A model generated the notes under the pieces. It was not told the origin of the DNA. It ran no database searches and saw only the letters and a program-made list of their open reading frames with translations. Both the position numbers and the translations under genes were made by a program. A DNA stretch of 64,000 bases from Mesostigma viride (taxonomy: Eukaryota; Streptophyta; Mesostigmatophyceae; Mesostigmatales; Mesostigmataceae), in contig RPFO01001800.1 in assembly GCA_009746045.1 (NCBI GenBank), positions 12,501 to 76,500 of the forward strand, in the 5' to 3' direction. This document shows positions 11,370-23,000 of this stretch, piece after piece. Each line of letters opens with the position of its first letter. The first letter of the stretch is position 1.

Positions 11370-12751
11370 GCCCACGCGCATGTGCGCCCATAATGGCCCC
11401 CATGGATGATGCTTTCAGTATTTAGCCGCGCCCAGCGTACAATGGGACCTCCCATGGATGATGCATTAAGAATTTAGCCATGCTATGCCTATGCAGGGAG
11501 TTACTCTCTGCTGAGATGCCATGTGTACACCAGCTATAGCCTAGCCACATACCTTCCACCACATATGTCATGCAGGCCTTCTAGGCCCTCTCCTCAAGCC
11601 CCCCCTGGGTGCCTGTGCTTGTTAAGGAGGCATGAACCATCATGGCGGTGCAGGTGCACCTTGTGCACCCAGAGCAGGTGATAGTTGTACATCCTCCAAC
11701 TGCAGGTTGTAGCCCTGATTGTATTACAAACCCATAGATGCCCCTTTCTCAGGGCTATGTGTTACATATGCTCCCAACGGAGCTATGATTTTAATTAATT
11801 AATTAATTAACAAAAGACCTACGCGGGTATTATACTACACGGTGCCGACTGGATGGGTCTGCATGCGAGCTAATTGAACGATTGCAGGGGCCTGAAGGCT
11901 TGGCTTCACTCCGTTTCCCTTGCGGGTCCGAGCGTGGGGGCCGCATTCCTGCGCACCCTCCCCATGAGCCCTCTGTTCACGCTGGTGCCGGCCCTTTACG
12001 CCATCGCTCTCCGCCACCAGCTGTTTGCCCCACAACCTCTCATCACGGCGGGTGCGTCCTGCGGCAGCTGCGAGCTTGCTCTCGATACTACTGGGACGCA
12101 CTACATCGCATGCATGAGTGGCCAGCAGAACCAGAATTAACTGGTTCCTCTATCTCCATACCGCTCTCCTCCGGGTGGTGTGCATGTGCCATGGTTCGGT
12201 CGGTCTTTCCCCACTCCACCATCAAGTGCGAGGACGCGGATGGGGCCACCCTCTACTCACCCAACCACCGCCCTGACATTACCGTGCTTGATACGACGGG
12301 CAGGGTTGCCACCTGCTCATCGATGTCTCCGTGGCTCGGCCGCTCTCCGGTCGCCACATCCTCCGGGCGGCTGTGGATGCCGGCGCTGCTGCCGCTGTGG
12401 CTGAGCGCGACAAGTTTGCCTCCTACGATGTGGGGCCCCACGGGGTCATCCCCTTTGTCATTGAGGAGTTCGGGGCCATGGGCCCCAAGACAGCGGAGTT
12501 TTTCCACGAGTGCTGCCAGCGCCGTGAAGACCGCCTCGACCTCGAGGGTTAGACCGCCCCGTGGTCTGCCCGCACGTGGTCCTCGTATTGGCGGCAGCGC
12601 CTGTCACTCGCCCTCACTCGCACTGTGGCTGATGTGTTATTCCGCCGCATCCGGGCCGACTTTGTCGCGACCCATGCGGTCTAGATATCCCTCCCAAGCC
12701 TGCATGGTGGGCCGGCAGCGATGTGGCTGCACGTGTCATAGTTTTGTGATG

Positions 12752-13098
12752 TATAGTTAGTTGTACCTTGTGCAGCTGGCGTGATCCTTGGATGTCCGTG
12801 TCAGATTACAATTAATTTCTTCAGGGTTATTCTCCCAGTTATCGGGTTTTTCCTTATGTTGCATGCCAATCTCACCATCGTGATTTATCATTCTTAATGA
12901 AGATATATTGCTTATATTAATTGCACATGATGTAGTTAGCTAGTACGTTGTACCTTGCGCAGCTGGCATGATCATTGGATGTCCGTGTCAGATTCCTCTT
13001 AATTTCTTCAGGGTTCTTCTTCTTTTCGGGGTTTCCCTTATGTTGCATGCCCATCTCACCTCCGTAATTTATCATTCTCAATGAAGATATATTGCTAC
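12752..13098 (+). repeat. 187-bp tandem duplication at the end of the older LINE
   Basis: Two copies offset by 187 bases (marker TGTACCTTG at 12762 and TGTACCTTGCGC at 12949). Each ends with TCTYAATGAAGATATATTGCT. It directly follows the endonuclease part of the LINE relic, so it is probably a duplicated 3' UTR. Confidence 0.8.
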
Positions 13099-13099
13099 T

Positions 13100-14076
13100 G
13101 AAAATTCATGCATGGGCACCAGCAAGTGACTTGCAGGCTTGCTGCCACAGTTTGCAGTTCATGTGCATCCCTTGCTTGCCTGCTGCTCTGGATGCGGGCC
13201 ATTTTCAGGTTTCAGAATAGTAGTGTATAAATAAAGAAATATAGGTAATTGAGAAGGCGCGGAGAAAAAACATCGTTAGCATCTCTCTGATCAGAGGATG
13301 CCCGAAGTTTCTTTGCTGGTAAAGTGCCGTCTTTGGCAAAAGGGGCTCAAGCTGCCACAGGCAGGCGCACACTCTTGCAGTTCAACAAGACATACTACGC
13401 GTCCTTGCCAGCTTATAATTATTCTTGCAACCTGCGTAGACCGGCTAGTAAACAAAACCTGCACACACCCAACTTCACATCAAGGGAACTAACCCTGCAC
13501 TATTTCCATGGAATACTGGTTGTCCCTTGGCACTCTCCATCTGTACCACACCGCACGTGCAGCCCTTCCACATAGTGGGCATTTCGCACCAAACCGCACT
13601 ACTGCACGCCAGCTGGCGACAGCACAGCCTCGTCTCCTGGGTGCTCGGGTTGCAGGCGAGAACGTCTGCCAACCTAGGGAGCTGGAAGACCAGCGAAGGA
13701 ATGCAACAAGCACAACCTGCCCAAGTTGGAGTACCAAGTACCCAGTCAAATGTGCCGACTGCTCCCATGAAATAGCATTTGCCATCACCATCGGCCGCCC
13801 AACCTGGCATTTCTTCTCGCCATGCTGCTGAAGAAAAATAAATGGTTGCCGTGTCTGGTACCCGGCTGTAGGGAGCTTTGCGAATTGACCCCCCCGGGGA
13901 GCTGTTATTTACATGAAGCCAGGACGCAACTGGCCCCCGCGAATTGTAGCGGGGATGTAGGAGACGGCGCAAATAACCCCAACACAGAAAAACAAGTTGG
14001 GTCCAAATGCAAGTGGCTGCCCAGCCACAAGTGCCCTTGGCATTGCCTGTGAATCAAAATCACCGCAGGCACCTCT
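13100..14076. other. intergenic, 3' flank of the sulfotransferase gene
   Basis: No gene recognised. Open frames on both strands (for example 13475-13972 minus) lack motifs and a sensible exon structure. The right end should contain the 3' UTR of the minus-strand sulfotransferase gene. Confidence 0.5.
13909..13913 (-). terminator. candidate TGTAA polyadenylation signal
   Basis: TGTAA on the minus strand (in CATGTAAATAAC), about 165 bases after the stop codon of the sulfotransferase gene. TGTAA is the usual poly(A) signal of chlamydomonadalean algae. Being a 5-mer, it could be chance. Confidence 0.35.
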
Positions 14077-17000
14077 CTACAGAGGGTCGTACCCAAACGC
14101 GGCCACCAGCCCGTTGAGCTCGCCCCCAAAGAGCGTGCGCATCTGTTCCAAGTTCCAGGGCGACAGGTGCAGCTTGCCCTCGCCAGGGACCCCCTCCATG
14201 ATGTACGTCGGGTGCTCCTCCGCCGCGCGCAGAAAGGCGTCGGCCTTGCTGCCGCGGCCCTTCCACAAGGGCATCACCATCACGGGGTGCTGCCCGGGGT
14301 CGGCGGCTGGGGACACAAGGCGGAGCGCAAGGGGTGGTCGACATCGCTCCATGATGATAATTAATGGGATGACATAAATGGTGTAAAATACATGGCTCCA
14401 CGCGGGGTGATCTTTGGAATATGAATACAGGCGCAAATATAATGGTAATATAACGGAAGAGCCGCTAATAACGTGCTGACAGGCAGCAGTAAGGATGGAT
14501 TGCTACGTGCGCATCTATGGCTCCAGGTCTGACCAACCGCGACACCAGTTGGCCAAGCCCATTATGTTAGGGGCCACCTGTCAGATCCAATCATTTCACT
14601 GGCCACTTGTTAGCACAAAAGTGTCAAGTATGCATGATATTTGGCAGAATGAGACGGCATGCACCGGAGCATCATGGGGGGCAGGCAGACTTCTGAGCAA
14701 GGAGAGGGAGCACTCCGCAGATGCACATGCCCAAACGCACCCAGTTACAGTTCCTAAGTGGGTTGGAAATTCAAAAAGTGCACGCGGCCCAAGGGTCGAG
14801 ATTGACATTGATGAAAGCCTTCTTCATAATGTTTCGCGTAATAATGATAAACAAGTCCCAGGCACTCATGCGAGCGAAAACAAACGCGTCCAACAACAAC
14901 GTTGGCAGTATCATGACACCGCTCCCTGGCAACTTGTTTGCGATACAGCAGGACACCCCCCCCCCCCCCACTAAGGGCACACTGTTACGAACCACAAACG
15001 GTGGCTGCCTTAAAAACAACCTGCCGTGCACCGTCCAGCATAGATCAGCAAGGGACATACCAAGACCTTGCGACAGTTCCGGCGCCCGCCGCTCGCTGCA
15101 GCAGCCGGGGTCAGGCCTTGTCGTGGTGGGCGACGCCACGATGTCCGCATGCGTGTTGTGCGGGGGTGCGGCCATGGCCGGTGGCCAACGGTGGCCGCTC
15201 ATGGCGGTACGCGCGTAGGGGGAGCAGGGGGGGAGCTCCGTGGCATTGGCGGGCGGGGCCGGGTCGCCTGTGCAGTTGCAGCGGCACTCCACCCACTGGA
15301 GGCCAAACCACTGGGCGAGGGGGGCGAGAGGCAACGCAGCGCAGAGACATCGCACACGAGCATTTCGGGGAACAAAAAGGGAGCATGAGCCTATCAGAAA
15401 AGAGACGAGTTATCAGAAAAGAAACGAGAGGGGGCATTAAAAGGGGTGGGGGGGCTTATAGTGTAGGTTGGACTAGGCGTACTCCGAGGCACAAGCAACT
15501 TCACGATGCCAGCCTAGACGACATGCAATTTGTACGCCTAAATGCTACCGGGGACCTGCGGTCTCAGGGCTTGCCACCGCCCTAGCCAGGGAACCGTGGA
15601 CAAGTTTTCCATCGATAAAAAAGTAGACGGAAACCAGCAGCTGCACCGTGCCAGCTGGCGGGTGGGTAGGGCAGCACGTAACCTCACCCAACACACGAAG
15701 CCTCCCATGCCCGTACCCTTGCAAACACATGCTGCCTCCCACGCCCTTACCCTTGCCAACACATGCTGCCCCACATACATGAGGGAGGCGGAAGCAGCAC
15801 TCACCGAGGCCACCGTGCGGTACTCCGCCGCGTCGGCGGTGGCGTAGCGCCACATGTCCTCATACTGCGCGCCGGCCAGAGGAAGGGGGCGAGAAAAAAA
15901 GTAGCATAGATTCAGAAAACATATAAAACACAGAGTTAATATAAAAGAACCTAGAGGTAAACCAACTTAGAAAGTGGGCGGGGAACGGGAGGAGCACCAG
16001 CGCACATAACAGCCAGAGCGAGGGCAGACATATATGCCGAGACATATATACCAGACCATCGAACCAAATACCAGATGTACTTGGAACCAGATACCAGATG
16101 ACCCAAACTAGATACCAGATAACGGAAACCAGATACCAAAATAACGATAGACGAGGTACTCAGATGACCCGATGACCACCACACGAATACCCAGCCCACG
16201 CCTGCACCTGCCATGCCTGACCAAGGAGAGCACCTTGTTTTGAGACACGTTGAAGGGACCACTACAAATCATATCAGTAAAACACTTACTGATATGATTT
16301 GCGACACAAAGAACTTCGTCCATGGGGTGGAACGCTGGTTGACGAGCATCAGCCAATGCTCTGCCAAGGCAAGGGGTGCTAGCCAGGGTGTATCTGCTGG
16401 CGCGGATCAGGAAGCAGATGGCTAGCTTGTTATGGTAGAAGGAAACTTGTCACTTCACTTGTGTGGGGAGGGGCCCAAGAGCGGGCATGAGAAAGGGGAG
16501 CAAACGTGGAAGGGGGGGAGGAACCTTGGGTGCGCATCAGGGCATCGATGGGAAGACGTGGAAGGGATGCCAGTGAGGTGCAGACTTGACAAGGGGCGCA
16601 ACGGTCCGGAAAGATACGTGTAACATCTCCTCCACGCAAACAAGCGAAACCTTTGCCATTGATGGTGCAGGGGCAAGAGAAACAAACACTGCGACAAGAG
16701 AAACAAACACTGCGACAAGAGACACAAACACTGCGACAAGAGACACAAACACTGCGACAAGAAGCACAAATGCGGGGAAGAAACAATGGCAGGGCGCTTC
16801 CCCTTGGTGGACACTTGAGCTGCGATGCTGCGGCGCCCTCCCCACCTTCATGAATGCAATGCTGGCAGGGTCCCTGGAGGTCAGGTACCCCTTGAGGCGG
16901 GACAGGTAGGGCGGCAGCAGCAGCTTCATCTCCTCGTGCAGGCCCTGCTCCTTGGGCACTGATTGCAGGTACTGCACACGGGCCGGGAGCGGTGCCACAC

Positions 17001-20000
17001 ACGAGAGGATGTGATAGCAGTAGGGGGGCAGTACGCCATTAAATGGAAATGGGGGGGCAGTACGCCATTAGTTGGAAAAGGGGGGGCAGTATGCAAGAAT
17101 GTGAAAACGTGAACTTAGCAAAAGTGGCATTGGTATAAAACAAGCGTGCTAGTGTCGAACCATCGCTGGATGACCATGTGGGTGGCCCGTGTGTGTCTGG
17201 AAGAGGCGGGGGGGGGGGGGGGGGGGGGGGGCGCGTGAACCAAAATATGTGGAGATGACAATATCAAGGGGTTAGGAGCTTAAACTGAACCCTATATCCA
17301 ATGGCGGAGTAACGTTCAGCACAGTTTAAAAATACAACATTGAAACAATGCAAGCAACAAAAGCCATTTTATAGGATAAAGCACTAACTAGCAAATGAGA
17401 CGACATACAAACAAACAGTGCAGACAAAGCCCTGCACCAGGCAAGGAATAGGGGTTGAAGGAAATGAGCGGAGTTTCAGGATACTTCCTCTTTGCACACC
17501 AGCCCGTGCCACCACTCCTCACCTCCTGGTAGGGCAAGCCCTACAACCGCCACTCCTTACCTCCTGGTAGGACAAGCCCTACCTACAACCACCACTCCTT
17601 ACCTCCTGGTAGGATGAGCCCTACAAAACCACCACTCCTTACCTCCTGGTACGACAGCCCATCGAACCACTCCTTGGGCTCCAGCAGCCACGCCTCGTTG
17701 GCCGCCAGGTGGTAGAAGTAACCCGACACGACCAAGTCACGAGGGTCCCTGCACGCCGGGGGCCAGAGAGGGGTGGAAATCAGGGCCAGGGTCCCGTGGG
17801 TCATGGGCCAAAGTGGGGTTCGAGAGGGGGCCAAGCGGGACATAGGCAAAGAAAGGAGCACGCAGGCTTTACGCCGCAGACGGGGGATGTCACAGGGCCG
17901 CTGGGGGGCACGGGGCCAGGGGCACGGGGACAGAGATCACGAGGCAGGGGCCATGGGGCAACCAGTTGGGCTCGAGGGACCCACCCCTACGGCACGCACA
18001 GCGACAGCATGAGGGTACAAATGCGAGGGGTACACATTGCCATCAGCGCTAAAGATAGAAGAGGAACTGCATGCATGCGCCTGTCAGATGTGTTGTGGGC
18101 GGCTGTACAGATTGTCCAGACCGGGCAGATGAAGGCCATAAAGGTCTAAGGCATATGTGCAGGGATGATGAAAAGGACCTGGGGGCCTAAATGTTTTGGT
18201 CGCAGGGACTTGGGCCATCGAGCCCCCCCAAAAGATGCATTCAAACATACGAAGCCGGCCGCCCTGGCTACACGCCACGCCATGCCACGCCACGCCACGC
18301 CAGGCCACGCCAGGCCAGGCCACGCCACGCCACGCCACGCCACGCCACGCCACGCCACGCCACGCCACGCCACGCCACGCCACGCCACGCCACGCCACGC
18401 CACGCCACGCCACGCCACGCCACGCCACGCCACGCCACGCCACGCCACGCCAGGCCACGCCAGGCCACGCCAGGCCACGCCAGGCCACGCCAGGCCACGC
18501 CAGGCCACGCCACGCCACGCCACGCCACGCCACGCCACGCCACGCCACGCCACGCCACGCCACGCCACGCCACGCCACGCCACGCCACGCCACGCCACGC
18601 CACGCCACGCCACGCCACGCCACGCCACGCCACGCCACGCCACGCCACGCCAGTTGTCTTAATATTGCTCCGGCTCTCGCATATGATGGGCGAACGACAA
18701 TCTCTGACACAGCTAGTCATAACAGGGCCAATGATTGCCCCAGTCACAACAGAAAACCCTACTGCCCGCGGTAATGGGTAAAACAAAGCGAGCATGTAAT
18801 GCTGCGAGGGCATGTGATGTGTACTACTGGACTTGTATACTGAGTCCCATTCGTACCTTGCGTGCAGCACAGCACGAACCCCCCCGGGCAGACTAGACAG
18901 CTACACTTTCTAGCTAGCTAAATGACCAGCTTCATTCGTCAGTGCAATTTTGTTCATGTATACCTGAATTACCAGGTTCATTCGTTAGTGCAAGTTGTTC
19001 ATGGATACCTGAATCACCAGCTTCATTTGTTAGTGCAAGTTGTTCATAGATACCTGTAAACCTAGGTTCATTCGTTAGCACAGCCAGTTCCCTCCGCCGT
19101 ACCTCACGTGCACGACCGCACGGAATCCCTTGGGCAAGCTCTGCCGCAGCGTGTCCAGGGGAGCGTCCTCCGCAAACACCACTTCCGCCGAGAGGAAGGT
19201 GGCCTGGCGGCGGTGCATGCAATAGTGTTAATGTGCATAAAGTCAACAATGTCAATGTGCATGAAGCCAACGAGACAGCATGTGCATAACGTGATGGCAG
19301 CGGTGAGCAGTGTGTGGGTGGGTAAGACAGCGTGGTGGGGTGGGACGGGGTGGGGTGGCAATAGGTGCAATACACAACAAACGGATGGGATGCCATGTTC
19401 CCCACGTCTATGAAGGATAGCGACCATCCCCTCCGAATTCCTCCCAATGGCAATTATTCGCAGAAACACATTAGAGCTAGCGGCAACCTGCAAGCCCGAC
19501 AAAAATTAAAGGGAACAAGTTGCACGCGTAGGGTTTCAAGCGTATGCTTGGAAGGGCCATGGTGCATCGCAAGCCCATGGCCCTAAGGTCACATGACACA
19601 GTACGATGGTAAGGAGAAGCCCCTCTTGTCGCAGATTAAAAAAATGACACACTCTCTCTCCTTTCGTCTCAGATAAAGCTTAATTACACAAACTGCCCAA
19701 AATATTGCCAGGTACATTAACATTGACTGGCAGCAGGTCTCCTCGCCCCCATCCCCCCCTCCTAATCCCCTTTGTCACAGCCTTGTTCCACGTTTGTCTT
19801 CTAGTTTTTCATCCCACCACCACTCCTCATCTTGTCCTCCTCCTACTCCTACAAAGTCCATGCTCTCACCTTGTCCTCCACCTTGTCAGACTGCAGCCGC
19901 CCGACCTCCCCCTTTGTCAGTGACGCCAGCCTCACCGCCGCACAGTCCACCCCGTGGTCCCTCTCACCACCTGACGACTCATTCGAGGATGGCGAGGACC

Positions 20001-23000
20001 AGCCACCCAGCAGGTGACGCCGACCGCCGCCGATGTGGCCCGCGTCCCAGGGACCCTCTGCCCCCTGCCCGCCATCAGGGAAAGCCCACCCATTCGGCTG
20101 ATGCTGGCGTCGGTAACGCTGCTCTGCCGCGGACCGCCCCTTGCGCGCTTCTTCTAAGAATACCCTGACACTCCTGTCTGCTGTTAAGAGCCTTCTATTC
20201 CCATTAGTCATCCCCAGCCCCTGATTCCCTTGATTCAGCACAAGCCCCCTGTTTCGCCCCTGAGCCATCCCATCCTCTCTTTCCAACAAACTCCTTCCCT
20301 TCACCCCCTCGGTTAATTGCTCTCCAACGCACTCCCCATCAGGCCCACCGGGGGTCCCACTCATGTCCTCGTCCAGCCGGAGGCCTTGGGAGCCATTAAC
20401 CACCGCCTCCACCTCTGGGTTCCTGCGGCGGTGGATCTGCCCCTGGTGGAACGCGCCCGTGCCTTTGCTGGCGTCCGCCACGAGATGCGACCGCCAGGTG
20501 GCATGCCCTGCATCACCCTCTCTGCCACCAGACGTCACATCAGGACGCATCCCCACCTCCGTGCCCGCCTCGCCCTCGTTGGCATCCCCCGGCCATGCCC
20601 CACCCAGCAGCAGCCCTCTACTTTCTACATCCCATGTCGGCTCTGCTGTTGAGACCTGTCCAGATGAATCCGCGATGTTTACCTGTTTCACTGGACTACC
20701 CATCGATGCATCATCCACCGTGCCCACACCCCTAGCCCCATCCTTGTCCAACACCTCCCCACCCCCCTCCCCATCACCCAACCGCCGGCGCTGCCTGGGC
20801 CGCTGCCTCCCCCTCACGCCCCCCCCCTCCTCGTCCTCCTCAGGAAAGACATCAGCCCCCGTGTACGTGCCGTCCACCAGTCCCCCGCCCCCGATCCAGT
20901 CCCGGTCCACCGTCCCGTTGCCGAAACGGTCCAAGTCGCCGTCCACTGCCGCCGCCGCCATCAGCTCGCAGTACCGCACCCAGGTGTTCTCCGCCCACAG
21001 CGTCCCACAGCGGTGGAGCAGCACCTCCACCCGCGTGCCCCCGTAGAACACCAGGGGGGACGCGATGGGGGCCATCCCAGCGGGCAGCGAGGAGCCTGCG
21101 TCGGACCCAGATGGGAACCCTGTGGCCCAGGCCATGCCGTTGGATGGTGAACCGCCACTGGCTGGGGAGTCAGGGGACCGGGGGCTGCCCCCTTGGCTTC
21201 CCGACTTGCCATCCTGTGTACTGCCATCACCGCCTGGATGCCCGTTGGCGGCACTGGTGTTCGTGCTTGGGTTCGGTGGCTGGCTGGATGGGGAGGGGGA
21301 CCCGGAAGGCCCGGGCGGCGGGTCACCCGGCCCCCCCAGGTCAAGCCCCTCCAGCATGCCAGGGACGGATGCCAGGTTCTGGAGGAAGCAGGCCTGTGCC
21401 GGGTTGCGGGGGCGGTGGCCCCCCTTGCGGGACTTGGATGGGGGCAGCGGGAGGCCACGCTGGGAGACAAAGTAGAGCGGGATGTAGCGGTCTGGGGGGG
21501 GCAGGCGTGCAGGGTGGAGGCAGGGAACGAGACGATGAGGGGAAAAGTACAGGAAAAAAGGCGGTCGAGACAAAAGTCAAATGTGGTAGGGAGAGGGGCC
21601 AAGAGAAGGTCAAGGGAAGCAAATATAGGGTCAAAAAGGCTAAATCGCAGTTGGTGGCCACGACTAGATGGCATACGGAGAGGAACAAAAGGGACCCCGT
21701 GACCAATAAAGCCCCAAAACAACCCCCACGCTTGGCTTCCATGGATCTTCCAGGGGGTATCGAGGGTCCTCTAAAACAGTCACCAGCCTTAGGCGCGGGA
21801 ACCCCGACCACTGACTGGGTTTCCATCTACCACTAGGCATCTAAAATGCATGTCGTACCTTAATGCTCAAGATGCTCCCTCTGCAAAGGCATGCAAGAGT
21901 ACTCGAGGAAACACCTGGAATTCAGGGTGAAAGAACAGAGAGGATGACCCTATCAGGCCAGTATTGGAGTCGCAAGAAGCTAATCAGGTGGATGCTGCGT
22001 CTATTGGTAACCGCTGGCTGTATATTCTATGCTGTATATTCTATGCTGTATATTCTATGCTGTATATTCTATGCTGCATATTGACTGTATATATGGCTGT
22101 ATATTCTATGCACCCTGCCGACACCGAGCGGACTGCCTCCCTGATGATCCCTGCTGCTCCCTGTGCCCATCCAAAGCGACACGGCCACACTTTCTTCCGT
22201 GCAAGGCAAATGCCAGACGCAGGGTGCGCCACAGGGAGTGAAAAGAGTAACATAGCACAGCTACCTGCTTGCTCCCGAGTCCTGTCGCCCGCCCCCGTTC
22301 GGTTGCTCCCCACGGACGACACCGCGCCCCCTGATGCATTGAGGCCCAGCAGCCCCGTCCACACGGAGCACGGCCCGCCATCGCCTGCGCGCACACACAC
22401 ATGGCCAACGGGGAGGGACGTGGGCACGCGCACACGCATGGCGAAGGGGTAGGGGCGTAGGTGCGGGAATGAATAAACACGGGAGTAAACCCTCAGCATA
22501 GAGTAAACATGGGAGTAAACCCTCAGCGTAGTCACACCGGAAATTACACGCGGGCGCTTCATAATCGTTGGTAGCCAGCAATTGATAAGGAATCATCACA
22601 ACAATATCAACTGATAAGCCAATATGGTATTGCGAACAAGGACAACGAGGACAGTGGCGATGACCGTCGCAATGCACATAACCACGATGATGCCGGTGCC
22701 ATCAGTGGGAGCATATTTGATGGTTCTCCAAAAGCATGTCACAAGGCGGCAAACGCCGTGCTGCAGCTCCATTATACAACACCTTGCACCTTGCGGCTCT
22801 AACCGCCCATGGTGGTACGCGGGCGGCGACTAACGGCATTTTCCAGTAACGGCATCTTCCAATAAAGGTATTTTTCCAATCACGGCATGCGAGCGGTCCA
22901 CTGACCCGTGGCCCAGTAGAACCCCCCCTGCTCATCCATGCGCCGGAAGGTGGTGCCGGCCACCTGCACGGTGCCATGGTCGATCACCAGCGACTCGTGG

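Larger units (their letters stand above)
8031..11808 (+). mobile_element. element A: 5'-truncated ORF1-only LINE, itself interrupted
   Basis: Inserted into the older LINE ORF2. Target-site duplication AACAAAAGAC is at 8021-8030 and 11809-11818. From 5' to 3' it holds an ORF1 copy that begins abruptly a few codons in, a 3' UTR (resuming after element B at 11381) and an (AATT)n tail just before the duplication. 5' truncation, a simple-repeat tail and a 10-bp duplication are hallmarks of target-primed reverse transcription. There is no RT between ORF1 and the 3' UTR. The 3' UTR (about 11480-11790) matches that of element B in reverse complement. Confidence 0.85.
7090..12690 (+). pseudogene. LINE ORF2 relic: reverse transcriptase, CCHC finger and restriction-like endonuclease, split by an insertion
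   Basis: Two pieces, 7090-8030 and 11819-12690, form one decayed ORF2. Left piece: RT catalytic motif C reads AY then MDDIH, with a 2-base shift between them (about 7200-7210), followed by FSCLGVPVG. Right piece: a CxxC...HxxxxC knuckle (CGSC...HYIAC, 12059-12114), then a PD-(D/E)xK-like series (RPDITVLD, LLIDVSVARP, ERDKFASY, GPHGVIPFVIEEFG). The split lies at the 10-bp repeat AACAAAAGAC, and both sides read into each other as HEKQQKT followed by YAGIILHGADW. Several shifts and stops (for example TAA at about 11871) show it is dead. The architecture is that of LINEs with a C-terminal endonuclease (R2-like or related algal clades); the exact clade is not assignable by eye. Confidence 0.8.

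Noticed and set aside
18084-18870. Long overlapping frames of RGVAW and PRHAT repeats on both strands
   Set aside because: They are the six-frame reading of a stop-free CCACG pentanucleotide array, not proteins.
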